This document shows, piece after piece, positions 54,712 to 63,763 of a DNA stretch of 64,000 nt. Made by a program: the position numbers and the translations under genes. Source of the DNA: a virus; IMG/VR virus record IMGVR_UViG_3300045999_007288, positions 1 to 64,000 of that record, one strand, 5' to 3'. The notes below the pieces were generated by a model. It made no database searches. It saw only the letters and a list, made by a program, of their open reading frames with translations, and had not been told where the DNA came from. Every line of letters begins with the position of its first letter. Position 1 is the first letter of the stretch.

Positions 54712-56868
54712 TTACCCTGTGCTAGTTATATTAGAGCTTTCAACACTAGCTTGTATAACGGGAACCTGTGTTTGACTGTATTTTCCTTGATTATAAAAAG
54801 CAGAAGCAGTTCTGCCATTATCGTCGGCTGTAGGTTGCCCTGTTTTATACCAGTTAGTTGCAGCAGCAGATCCGACTAAATGGGCAGCACTAACAATGCC
54901 TGCAACATCGTCTACGGAGCTGTTTGCTGCGATAATACCATTTTTTTGTAATCTTGCATAGTTCTCTTTAGTATAGTTATACATTGCCTTTTCTTGAATG
55001 GTTCCATTTTCTCTGAATGAATCCGAGCTCGAAATACCATCTTTTCCAGTCCAATTGTTGGGATTATTCAATGCTTCTGCTGTCTGCGGCGTTCCGGCCT
55101 TAATATATCCTAACTCTTGCAGTGCAAGAGACCCCAATTGATACTTGCCTTGATACCCTGCGTCATTTTGTGCTTGATAAGACCCGCCGCTTTCACTGTG
55201 TCCAATTTGTGCCATAACAGCTCTGAGTTGATTTTTATCTAATACGCCCATACTATCAATGGGCTCGGGCTGAGCAATAAAAATTCCAGCTGGTGCTGCT
55301 CCTGTTAAGTTTTCAGTAGCTGCTTGAGTTGGCCCTACATCAGTGATGTCGGTTGGAGGATTAATAGGATCTCCCAAAACATCTTTTGGCAAGCTAGCCA
55401 CTGTTTCTCTTTGACTCTGAAATACTGCTGCTGCATCACCTCTGATGTATGGTTCGTGAGTTGGTACTTTATAATTTGTAGAAATTAAAGAATTTTGTTG
55501 CGCGAACCAAATACCTGGATTAGCAACTTTAGCATCGGGTAATTGATATAAGTTTATCCTACTGGGCGGATTTATTTCTGCGCCACCACCACCACCATTT
55601 AATGCTATCGCAGCACCGTTGACTGCAATAGAGCCACCTGCTCGTATACCCATAGATTGTTGGGCAACTAAAGACAATCCAGAGCCGCTTCTTAGTTGTG
55701 CTTGTTTACCATAAAGATTTAATGCAGTTTCTGCACTAGCTTGGACTAATTGTCCTGCCATTTTAACACTGCCCACTGCTTGCATATTAATATTACGACC
55801 TGCAAAGAAGCTAATATTACTATCACTGTGCATCATAATATTACCCTGAGTACGTAAAGCAAAATCTTTTGCACCGTAGACTAAAATGTCTCCTTCTTTG
55901 GTAAGTTCTATCCATGCAGTTCCGTTAGAATTTGCAACATATATAAAACCTTCAGTGTCGTTTAACATTATCTGATGGCCCATTGCTGTTTTTAATCTTA
56001 CCAAATTATCTTTACCTAATAGATCCCCGTCGTCCATGACAAGACTATGGCCGCCCACTCTTGTTGTAACATTGTATGTCGCGGGATTAAATTCCCCTGA
56101 CACCAATTTTTGTGCGATATTAGGATCTGTTGCTGGATCTTGATTGCCAAAAGGTCTGCCAGGTGTACTAAATCCAAATACTGTACTCACTGGATCGCGT
56201 TGACTACTGCTACTAATAGCTCCACGAACATTATCACTATCTAGTCCCTGTACAATCAATCTAATTGTTTGCGGAATATGTAGTGGTTTTTGTAAGTTAG
56301 GAAGAAAACTTGATTTGCCGTAAACATCTGCACTTTCCACTGTTTCTGCTACAGGATAAAATTTTCCCGGTAATAAGTAAGGGCCTAGTCCTGATTCAGA
56401 AATGCTTTCTTGAGAAATATAACTAAGTTCTACTGAACCAATTGCCGGAGTCATATTTCTTGTAATCGAAGAATTCACGCACGCAAACCAATACCCTTCT
56501 TGGCTTCCTGGAACAAAACAACACAAGACTTCTGTTCCAATATCCGGCGGACTCATATAAAATCCGTAACTCTGGGTCGAATCTGCAAAAGTATTTTGAT
56601 TTGACTTAGGTTGTGTGTATTCTCCTAATCTACTAGATGTGCTGCCCAAAAAAGGGCTGGCATATGATACTAGTTTCCACGCCGACGCAAGATCGGGATT
56701 TGCGCCGCCAAACTGTGGTATAAACACTTGCAGTCTCCCTGACCTGGTGTTAGTGTCGATGGCTTTTACTTTTCCGATATATATTCCGCTGGGTTGCGGA
56801 ATATCAATTTTTGTAGTATCGATGAATGTAGGGTGTTTTGTACCTAAGTATGGTTGATTGTATGACAT
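54712..56868 (-). CDS. gp5: baseplate central spike protein gp5 with C-terminal lysozyme-like domain
   Basis: A 718-residue spike protein. The N-terminal OB fold (about 1-150) has GIYIGKVKAIDTNTRSGRLQVFIPQFGG and EVLCCFVPG. A VgrG/gp5-like beta-helix occupies about 265-425 (repeats such as QGNIMMHSDSNISFFAGRNI). At the C-terminus (about 540-700) IGHSESGGSYQAQNDAGYQG, with a catalytic-like Glu near 558, looks like a lytic transglycosylase/lysozyme fold. In T4 the lysozyme lies between the OB fold and the helix, so the order differs. It pierces the envelope and digests peptidoglycan by analogy. Confidence 0.85.
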   Translation of the reverse strand: MSYNQPYLGTKHPTFIDTTKIDIPQPSGIYIGKVKAIDTNTRSGRLQVFIPQFGGANPDLASAWKLVSYASPFLGSTSSRLGEYTQPKSNQNTFADSTQSYGFYMSPPDIGTEVLCCFVPGSQEGYWFACVNSSITRNMTPAIGSVELSYISQESISESGLGPYLLPGKFYPVAETVESADVYGKSSFLPNLQKPLHIPQTIRLIVQGLDSDNVRGAISSSSQRDPVSTVFGFSTPGRPFGNQDPATDPNIAQKLVSGEFNPATYNVTTRVGGHSLVMDDGDLLGKDNLVRLKTAMGHQIMLNDTEGFIYVANSNGTAWIELTKEGDILVYGAKDFALRTQGNIMMHSDSNISFFAGRNINMQAVGSVKMAGQLVQASAETALNLYGKQAQLRSGSGLSLVAQQSMGIRAGGSIAVNGAAIALNGGGGGAEINPPSRINLYQLPDAKVANPGIWFAQQNSLISTNYKVPTHEPYIRGDAAAVFQSQRETVASLPKDVLGDPINPPTDITDVGPTQAATENLTGAAPAGIFIAQPEPIDSMGVLDKNQLRAVMAQIGHSESGGSYQAQNDAGYQGKYQLGSLALQELGYIKAGTPQTAEALNNPNNWTGKDGISSSDSFRENGTIQEKAMYNYTKENYARLQKNGIIAANSSVDDVAGIVSAAHLVGSAAATNWYKTGQPTADDNGRTASAFYNQGKYSQTQVPVIQASVESSNITSTG

Positions 56869-56871
56869 AAT

Positions 56872-59661
56872 TTAAATGAAATTAGTAAAGTCGCCGAATT
56901 CTAAATCGCCCAAACTTGCAAATGCTGCGGTCACATCAACATCTGTCACTCCAACATCCAAACTAATAAAATCGTTGATTGCAATTTGTTCCGCTGCGCT
57001 GGCCAATCCTGCGTATTGAAAATCTCCAATGGAATCAAAACTAGTATTGTAGTCTGTGCCTAATGCGCCTAAAGCCGTCGGACTCTTAAGCGCATCACTA
57101 ATTCCAGTTGTTATTTTATCTACTGCAATATTTAATCCTCGGCCAACAACGTTATTAATTAAAGATCCTGCTACTTGTGCGCCCAGTGCTTGAAGGAAGC
57201 TTCCACCTTGACCGTTAGCCAAAGCAGCAGCTCCTGCTACTGCAAGATTTACTGCTGCTGAAGAATTAATAGCTGGAATTAAAGAAGAAATATTAGTTCT
57301 CGGACCTGCAAATCTGATTGCTGTGTTCACTGTCGGAGTTAGCGCATTTGACAATGCAGTTTCTGTTCTTTGTGCAGCGGAAGAAGGAACCAATGGCTTT
57401 CCTTCTTGATCATACAATAGTTTTGCTAAAGTTAGTGATTGTTCAAATTTTCCATTAGAAAAAGAATTGTCAACAGTAATTATTTTATAAACTCCGCTAA
57501 ATTCGCTGTATCTATATCTACTAGATGCTACGTCTGCTATACCTTTAATTTCGTCATAGTCCACTGGACTTTGAAAATTTACAAATACATATAGCTCTCC
57601 GCCGTCCATGTATAAACTACTACCCGAACTGTTATTTAAAAATTGACCTGATGGAGCCCCCAATCCTTGTCCCATGAATAAATCATCTTGTTTAATAAAT
57701 TGCGGATCTCCTACAATTTTTAAATTTAATGTTATCATGTCTCCTTTGGCCCCTAGCATCAAAGATCTCTGCAGATCTCCTGCGTCTGCAGATGCCTGTG
57801 GTAGTCCACCAGCTCTCATAGTTGTCGCAACATTGTCGCTGACTAGTGCTATAGAAGTTGGTGCAACATTCTCTTGTGGTCTTTCTTCAGTATTGGGATT
57901 AGGATAAGCATCAGCATTGGGTCTAATGGGAGTTCCTGTTTGTGATTGTGTGCTTTTTGTACGATTTGTGGACATCTCTACTAGATATAAAGTGTTAAAA
58001 TCTATTTGTAAATCGATTACGTCTTTATTTTTTCCTGTAAAAATATAATCATATTTTTTTACAAATCCAGGCACACGACCTTTGGGATAAAATGGGTGTT
58101 TAGCAGATAAGTTATATGGCTTTACATAAAATACAATGTCCATACCATATCTGTTTTGTGTTGGATCATACTCTCTAATAGAGATACTAGGAATAATTCT
58201 AAACCATTTTAGCCACGTGATGGTATTAGGGTTTCCACCTGACAGAATACTGTCCCGTTGTTGTTGTGTTATTGTTGGGTCTTTTAACTGTTCACTTATA
58301 TATGCACTGTTTCTAACTGCCCAATCAATCATTCTGTCAATGGTAGTACCTGCAGGAATATTTACGGTTGCCCCATCAAATCGAAGCCCCCCTTTGGCAG
58401 CGCCCGATGCTGCCTGAATTTGTGATCTTTGTGCAGCAGTTGACGTTCCGCTGGCTGGAGCTCCAGCTGCATTAACAGGACCTGTATATAATTTACTGTT
58501 GCCTATTTTTGCATCAAATACAACCCTAACAGTGTTGACTATAGATATTTGTTTTTGTGCTTTTAATGAACTAAAATAACTATTGATAGCGGCGCAGAAT
58601 CCAGTTATTCCAAAACTTGAATATTCATTGTTTAATTGACTGGTCAAATCGCCTATTCGGGCCCGGGTGTCAGCCACAATGCTGGCATCAAATGGATCGC
58701 TGGACGCGGATGCTGCAAATGGTCTAAGTTCTGTATTAAGGCTTGTAATTTGTCTTTCAAGATTTGCTCTACTGGCAAGTTTTGCAGAAAATTCGTTGTC
58801 GCTGGCTGATACTTCAGCCGGACCACCAAATACTTGACTGACTGTGGTGGCTGTAACTGTGGTGCTAACAGGTAAGCTTACATGTGTTTGATTAAATGCC
58901 TGATGATTAAATGGCACTGCATCAATTTGATATTCTGTGCCTTTTGATGTTAATTTAGACTTGATATTAGTTATCCTAATAGGAATAAATTTTGAATGTT
59001 CTTTGAGCGGCCCGGGTAGATCTCCGTCGACACTGCCAAAGAAATCAATTTGTAACATGTAAGGCATTTGCAAATAACTTCCTACTCCTTGATTAACTCT
59101 GTTTGCAGCATCCAACATTCTATTAATTAGTGTAAACCCCAATGGCTCGATAATTGTAAAACTACATTCAATTAAGTTACTGTTTCTATTTCTGGAAGTA
59201 GTATTAACTATGGTCTTTACTTTTAAGTTTTCGAAATAAAAATCTTCTTCAAATGCTGGATCTCGTCTGAAAGTTGCACCGTATCTTCCTGCACTACTGA
59301 TTAAAACATTTTGCGGTACATACTTTTTTTGTAATGAACTGTCTCTGCTGACCAAATTATTGTAGTTTTGTATTCCCATTAAATGCAGACTCAGACAATA
59401 AGTGTAAGAATCATATTCTAACAATGGGTTATCAACTACACCTTGTCTGGTATTAGAACCTATAAAAGCAGTAGTGCCAAATATTGCACGGCCTTCTGCA
59501 TTACGTATTTGCGCCAACTCATTTTCGTTGGCTGCATCTATTGCTTCATCACCCACAGCTGGAATTAGATCTATTGCAGGAGTGGCAATATTTTGTCTTT
59601 CATTTAAGGAAATAGCAACAGCCGATGCATTGATGACCGTAGAATCTAAAGGATTTATCAT
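56872..59661 (-). CDS. large baseplate/hub-like structural protein
   Basis: A 929-residue protein next to gp5. The N-terminal ~280 residues (NVLISSAGRYGATF, then CSFTIIEPLGFTLINRML and YMLQIDFFGSVDG) match a conserved large structural protein of cyanophages as I recall it, with features resembling hub proteins. A coiled region lies near 295-345. A beta-rich middle region (VDYDEIKGIADVASSRYRY near 700) precedes an Ala-rich C-terminus. Location suggests it replaces gp27 in the hub or surrounds gp5. No T4 protein of this size is in that place, so the T4 equivalence is an inference. Confidence 0.6.
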   Translation of the reverse strand: MINPLDSTVINASAVAISLNERQNIATPAIDLIPAVGDEAIDAANENELAQIRNAEGRAIFGTTAFIGSNTRQGVVDNPLLEYDSYTYCLSLHLMGIQNYNNLVSRDSSLQKKYVPQNVLISSAGRYGATFRRDPAFEEDFYFENLKVKTIVNTTSRNRNSNLIECSFTIIEPLGFTLINRMLDAANRVNQGVGSYLQMPYMLQIDFFGSVDGDLPGPLKEHSKFIPIRITNIKSKLTSKGTEYQIDAVPFNHQAFNQTHVSLPVSTTVTATTVSQVFGGPAEVSASDNEFSAKLASRANLERQITSLNTELRPFAASASSDPFDASIVADTRARIGDLTSQLNNEYSSFGITGFCAAINSYFSSLKAQKQISIVNTVRVVFDAKIGNSKLYTGPVNAAGAPASGTSTAAQRSQIQAASGAAKGGLRFDGATVNIPAGTTIDRMIDWAVRNSAYISEQLKDPTITQQQRDSILSGGNPNTITWLKWFRIIPSISIREYDPTQNRYGMDIVFYVKPYNLSAKHPFYPKGRVPGFVKKYDYIFTGKNKDVIDLQIDFNTLYLVEMSTNRTKSTQSQTGTPIRPNADAYPNPNTEERPQENVAPTSIALVSDNVATTMRAGGLPQASADAGDLQRSLMLGAKGDMITLNLKIVGDPQFIKQDDLFMGQGLGAPSGQFLNNSSGSSLYMDGGELYVFVNFQSPVDYDEIKGIADVASSRYRYSEFSGVYKIITVDNSFSNGKFEQSLTLAKLLYDQEGKPLVPSSAAQRTETALSNALTPTVNTAIRFAGPRTNISSLIPAINSSAAVNLAVAGAAALANGQGGSFLQALGAQVAGSLINNVVGRGLNIAVDKITTGISDALKSPTALGALGTDYNTSFDSIGDFQYAGLASAAEQIAINDFISLDVGVTDVDVTAAFASLGDLEFGDFTNFI

Positions 59662-59665
59662 CTTA

Positions 59666-59968
59666 TTATCCTATTGCGCTGGTTATTGCAGCTTTCTTAG
59701 GCAAAAATATTCTATTGCCTATTTTCATATCGAAGATAGGATCTTTAATAGTGTTAGGATTGCGTAGTGCAAACACCCACCAAAGTCCAGTATCTTGATA
59801 AAGGTCGTATGCTAATAAATCTGGCCTATACTGATATGTTCTGTTTATTGCAAACAACACATCGTCGGGATTCTTGGGTATTACTGGAAAATTAGCAAGA
59901 TCTAAAAAGTCTCCGTAAAAAGGTGTTTTAGAATATAAGCTATTTTGAGCATATTGAATTTCAGCCAT
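59666..59968 (-). CDS. gp53: gp53-like baseplate wedge protein
   Basis: A 100-residue protein. RPDLLAYDLYQDTGLWWVFALRNPN and IKDPIFDMKIGNRIFLP follow the T4 gp53/LysM-like pattern (a short LxxxxYGxxxLWWVLxxxN block). T4 gp53 is 196 residues, so this is a shorter form, and it lies beside gp5 as in T4. It overlaps the upstream stop by one base. Good family match, moderate certainty on orthology. Confidence 0.65.
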   Translation of the reverse strand: MAEIQYAQNSLYSKTPFYGDFLDLANFPVIPKNPDDVLFAINRTYQYRPDLLAYDLYQDTGLWWVFALRNPNTIKDPIFDMKIGNRIFLPKKAAITSAIG

Positions 59969-60855
59969 TATAGGAAACCTCCGATAGGTGAATTACCATT
60001 TTGTATTAGAGCACCTCGCGAGAATCTATCTAGTGTAAAGTTTCTAGAAATATTTTGTTTGCTGTATACAGGTTGTAAAGTAATGTTCACCGTGCTACTT
60101 GTTGGCAGTCGGACTGGGCCTCCTATATTTTGTGTAGGCGAACCTATCACCGTGCCTGACATAGATGCGCCAACTGGAATGGCAACATAATCCACTTCCC
60201 CTGGCATAGTATGACTGAATGCCGTTACCACACAAGGAACATGAGGAAGATATGCTGCCCCAAATCCATCTAAAAATACCAGCGGAGGAGGACTACCTGC
60301 ATTTTGATCTGCACCAAAAAACATCTTAGTAACAGTTCTAAAAAAATGTATTACAGCCATTAGATACAAACCTTCTTTGATATTCTGCACTGTAAATTCT
60401 CCGGCTATATTAATAGCAGCAACTTCGCTGCCTTCATAAGAATAACTGGAGTAATTGCTATGCGTCAATGAAGTAGAGCCATATCTTGCATTGTGGGTCA
60501 CAGTTAAGGTTGGGGTATATGGAAAAATTACCCCGCTGGTTTCTGCTAGTGGACGTAGAATGACACTATCTGCCCTGTTGTAAAATAAATCAGCAGTGGG
60601 TCTTGCCATACTAATTCGCACTCGCCAATCATCTTCTGGTTTTATAGGCGACCCGTCTGTACCATTAAAATTGATGTTAAATACACTGCCGGCGGCGTCT
60701 GCTAGTAATCCAGTGGCCCCAGGTGTTAAGCCAGAATTTGATAATCGGGCACCGCTGGTAGATGCTGCTCCAGTGGAACCTAACGGTGGATTACTTCCGT
60801 ACAATGAATTCTGGTTAGAACCGTCCCCTGCAAAATTAGAAGTGTTATATGACAT
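59968..60855 (-). CDS. baseplate/tail-tube-associated structural protein, possibly gp48/gp54-like
   Basis: A 295-residue protein, first gene of the late virion operon. The N-terminus is Ser/Gly/Asn-rich. A folded part from about 85 includes FPYTPTLTVTHNARYGSTSL, then EFTVQNIKEGLYLMAVIHFF and TVTKMFFG, which resembles cyanophage baseplate tube-cap/initiator proteins by memory. It may initiate tube assembly on the baseplate. It has a late promoter variant upstream. The assignment to gp48 or gp54 cannot be resolved by eye. Confidence 0.5.
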   Translation of the reverse strand: MSYNTSNFAGDGSNQNSLYGSNPPLGSTGAASTSGARLSNSGLTPGATGLLADAAGSVFNINFNGTDGSPIKPEDDWRVRISMARPTADLFYNRADSVILRPLAETSGVIFPYTPTLTVTHNARYGSTSLTHSNYSSYSYEGSEVAAINIAGEFTVQNIKEGLYLMAVIHFFRTVTKMFFGADQNAGSPPPLVFLDGFGAAYLPHVPCVVTAFSHTMPGEVDYVAIPVGASMSGTVIGSPTQNIGGPVRLPTSSTVNITLQPVYSKQNISRNFTLDRFSRGALIQNGNSPIGGFL

Positions 60856-60872
60856 TTTTTACCTGTTTTAGA

Positions 60873-60880
60873 TATTTATC
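60873..60880 (-). promoter_or_regulatory. candidate late promoter GATAAATA
   Basis: GATAAATAT on the minus strand, 18 bp before the ATG at 60855, with CAGG as the ribosome site. It heads the virion operon and faces away from the gp55 promoter at 60911. Confidence 0.55.
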
Positions 60881-60910
60881 GAACCAAAAATAGTAGCTTA
60901 TTATTAAAAG

Positions 60911-60939
60911 TTGACATTGCTTGCTTAACATGTTAGTAT
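60911..60939 (+). promoter_or_regulatory. sigma70 promoter for gp55
   Basis: TTGACA (60911-60916), 17-bp spacer, TAGTAT (60934-60939). It is followed by AAAGGA and the ATG at 60967. Divergent from the late operon. Confidence 0.7.
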
Positions 60940-60966
60940 GCGCTAACCGTGAATTTAAAGGACAAA

Positions 60967-61848
60967 ATGAAATCAAACTACTTAAATAATAAAGATATTC
61001 TTAAAGAGATACACAAAAGCAAAAATTCATACTGCTCATTTATTAGCCCAGACGTTGCAGATTATGATATGATTCTGCCAGACGTTAAGAAAATTAACAA
61101 AAAAAATATCTTAGATGCTCGTAAGTTAAGAGCAGAAAGATTAAGTAAATTGGCACACGAAGCTGCCGTGGCAGCCACTGGAGAAAAGCAAAAAGCTGAT
61201 CAATTTGAAATCAAATATACTAAAATTCCCCAAACTGAAGTAGTCTTTCGAATTATGACATGGGAACACATACCACTAGATGACGTTAAAACTAAAAAAG
61301 CCAAAGACGCAGCCAAAGAATTATTCGACGACGAAGACGAAACTTCTCATACTGAATACGATGAAGATGATCCTAAACACAACAAATACGTTAAAGTTAA
61401 CTTCCCGCCGTTTTTTCATTACAAAGTAGATGAAGAAGGCAACCCTATTCTAGTAGGCAAAAGTCATTGGTCGGGAGAATTAGATACTGGTTCGTTTAAT
61501 AGAGATCACGGAGCAATGACTAACAAACTAGCTCACATGTTTATGAAACTGTGTGAACGTTATGCAACTAGAAGTAATTGGAGAGGTTATACTTATAACG
61601 ACGAAATGAGAAGTCAAGCCTTGCTACAGCTCAGCCAAATTGGACTTCAATTCGACGAATCGAAATCACAGAACCCTTTTGCTTATTATACTGCCGCTAT
61701 CACTAATAGCTTCACTCGTGTGCTAAACATCGAAAAACGCAATCAAAACTTACGTGACGACATTTTAGAAATGAACAATCTCAATCCAAGCTACACTAGA
61801 CAAGGATTGAGTTCTGGTGGAGGAGGCTCTAACTTTTACGATGAGTAA
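60967..61848 (+). CDS. gp55: late-transcription sigma factor gp55
   Basis: A 293-residue homologue of T4 gp55, which directs host RNA polymerase to TATAAATA-type late promoters. The N-terminus YLNNKDILKEIHKSKNSYC, and HMFMKLCERYATRSNWRGYTYNDEMRSQALLQL with NPFAYYTAAITNSFTRVLNI in the second half, are the conserved sigma-2-like parts. The ATG at 60967 has AAAGGA just before it; the GTG at 60949 is less likely. T4 gp55 is 185 residues; the extra length comes from a mid-region with an acidic run (DDEDETSHTEYDEDD). The virion operon's late promoters begin right beside it. Confidence 0.85.
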   Translation: MKSNYLNNKDILKEIHKSKNSYCSFISPDVADYDMILPDVKKINKKNILDARKLRAERLSKLAHEAAVAATGEKQKADQFEIKYTKIPQTEVVFRIMTWEHIPLDDVKTKKAKDAAKELFDDEDETSHTEYDEDDPKHNKYVKVNFPPFFHYKVDEEGNPILVGKSHWSGELDTGSFNRDHGAMTNKLAHMFMKLCERYATRSNWRGYTYNDEMRSQALLQLSQIGLQFDESKSQNPFAYYTAAITNSFTRVLNIEKRNQNLRDDILEMNNLNPSYTRQGLSSGGGGSNFYDE

Positions 61849-62740
61849 CAAAATGGCAGTTTTAAATATAACCGAATCGACATTTGACTTCAATAATGTT
61901 GACCCGTACAGTAAATTATTAATTTCCGGAGACAAAATCATTGACAATAACTATAACTATCATACTTCAATGGCAGATATGACTTCTGAAGAAATTTTAA
62001 ATATTGCCAATCAATTTGAATCTATAAATTTTGTCTCGCAAGGGTTTGACACAACATCAGATGCCTACAAAGAATCGTTAATGTTGATAAGTGTATTGTG
62101 TCACAAAAAACTTGTTACAGGGTATGAGCCACCGCCTATTACTCAATTTTTATCAATAGACGTTACCGATCGCCCAGATACTCCGGTACTCTGGGTATTT
62201 GGATGTAGTCATAGTCACGGCGTTGGGCTAAAATCTGACGAGAAAAATTTTGGCCAGATAGTTGCAGATGTATTAAAAATTCCGTTGTTAAACATTACTC
62301 AGCCAGGTTCTAGTCTAAATTGGAGTTTTAGACATTTAATTAATGCCGACATTAGGCCCGGCGATCGTGTTATATGGCAAATCACTACTCCACATCGATT
62401 GAGTGTATTTACCAACGGTCGTGTAACAGAAGTTGTATTAAACAACACATTAAATAGGTGTTTGCTCGATGTTAATAATGATGATCAAGTATTTTTCAAT
62501 CATGTCAATCTGTTAACTTCTGGAGTTAGATATCTAAGGGCAATAAAGAATCAATTTTTGTTAACTGACCTTACTAGCCGCACTTGTTGTAATTTTTACA
62601 AATATAAATTGGAATATTCAAAATATCCCGAATATGTGTATCATCCAACCCTATATCTTGATTACGGGTCAGATAGAGTACATGCTGGTCCTTTGAGCCA
62701 CAAGGCTCTTGCTCAACGTATACTAGATTGTGTATACTAA
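61841..62740 (+). CDS. SGNH/GDSL hydrolase-like protein
   Basis: A 299-residue protein. VLWVFGCSHSHGVGLKSDEKNF (about 115) resembles the block-I Ser motif, and SDRVHAGPLSHKALAQRIL at the end resembles the D-x-x-H block-V of SGNH hydrolases. These are esterases/acyl hydrolases acting on lipids or acetylated glycans. The block-II and III residues are not obvious, so the class is tentative. It overlaps the end of gp55 by 8 bp and lies before gp47, an unusual place. The first ~110 residues are not recognised. Confidence 0.6.
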   Translation: MSNKMAVLNITESTFDFNNVDPYSKLLISGDKIIDNNYNYHTSMADMTSEEILNIANQFESINFVSQGFDTTSDAYKESLMLISVLCHKKLVTGYEPPPITQFLSIDVTDRPDTPVLWVFGCSHSHGVGLKSDEKNFGQIVADVLKIPLLNITQPGSSLNWSFRHLINADIRPGDRVIWQITTPHRLSVFTNGRVTEVVLNNTLNRCLLDVNNDDQVFFNHVNLLTSGVRYLRAIKNQFLLTDLTSRTCCNFYKYKLEYSKYPEYVYHPTLYLDYGSDRVHAGPLSHKALAQRILDCVY

Positions 62741-62744
62741 ATAG

Positions 62745-63761
62745 ATGAGTAATTTATTTAAAAAAGCTGCGATATTTACTGACATCCACTTCGGATTAAA
62801 ATCAAATAGTCAGTTACACAACGAAGATTGTTTAAATTTTGTTAAGTGGGCAACTAACAAAGCAAAACAAGAAGGCTGCGAAACCGCCATGTTTCTTGGC
62901 GATTGGCACAACAATCGAGCCAGTATTAATATTGTTACTCTCAATTACAGTTTAAAAGCACTGGAGTACTTGAATGATAATTTTGAACGTGTTTATTTTA
63001 TTCCTGGTAATCATGATTTGTATTATCGGGATAAACGTGATATTCAATCGGTTGAATGGGCTCGTCATCTCCCGAACGTTCAAATTGTTAACGATTGGTT
63101 TACTAGCGGCGATGTGGTTATTGCTCCTTGGCTTGTCGGAGACGACCACAAACGAATTTCCAAACTCAGAGGAAAATACATGTTTGGACACTTCGAGCTG
63201 CCCCACTTCTATATGAACGCCATGGTGCAGATGCCTGATCACGGCGAAATTAAAAATGAACATTTTGGAAATTTTGATCAAGTATTCACTGGACATTTTC
63301 ATAAAAGACAGCAACGTCAGAATATTACATATATTGGAAATTGTTTCCCTCACAACTACGCCGATGCCGGCGATGATGAACGGGGATTAACTATTTTAGA
63401 ATGGGGCAAACCCCCAGAACATCATGCATGGCCCGACCAACCCCGTTATCGTGTATTAGGATTAGGCGCTATTTTGAATAACGCAGATTCGGTTTTAGGA
63501 CAAGGTATGCATGTTCGTGTTAACATCGACATCGACATTAGTTACGAAGAAGCAACGTTTATTAAAGAAACGTTTATGCAAAGTCACAAATTACGTGAAA
63601 TTACATTAATTCCACAAAAAAATGTAGACTTAAATGAATTTGCAATTCAAGGCAATGTTAATTTTGAAAGTGTAGATCAAATTGTTACAAATCAGTTAAC
63701 CGCTATTACTAGCGACCACTACGACAACAATTTGTTGCTGGATATTTACAGAAATTTATAA
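62745..63761 (+). CDS. gp47: recombination endonuclease subunit gp47 (SbcD/Mre11-like)
   Basis: A 338-residue metallophosphoesterase, the nuclease subunit of the T4-type recombination complex that processes DNA ends with gp46. Metal-binding motifs are intact: D13-I-H15, GDWHN at 52-56, GNHD at 88-91 and GHFH at 183-186. Length matches T4 gp47 (339). gp46 starts 2 bp after its stop. Confidence 0.92.
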   Translation: MSNLFKKAAIFTDIHFGLKSNSQLHNEDCLNFVKWATNKAKQEGCETAMFLGDWHNNRASINIVTLNYSLKALEYLNDNFERVYFIPGNHDLYYRDKRDIQSVEWARHLPNVQIVNDWFTSGDVVIAPWLVGDDHKRISKLRGKYMFGHFELPHFYMNAMVQMPDHGEIKNEHFGNFDQVFTGHFHKRQQRQNITYIGNCFPHNYADAGDDERGLTILEWGKPPEHHAWPDQPRYRVLGLGAILNNADSVLGQGMHVRVNIDIDISYEEATFIKETFMQSHKLREITLIPQKNVDLNEFAIQGNVNFESVDQIVTNQLTAITSDHYDNNLLLDIYRNL

Positions 63762-63763
63762 TC

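Noticed and set aside
54703-54714. GTAAATAT between gp5 and gp25 as a late promoter
   Set aside because: It overlaps the gp5 stop codon, lacks the first bases of NATAAATA and lies too close to the gp25 ATG.
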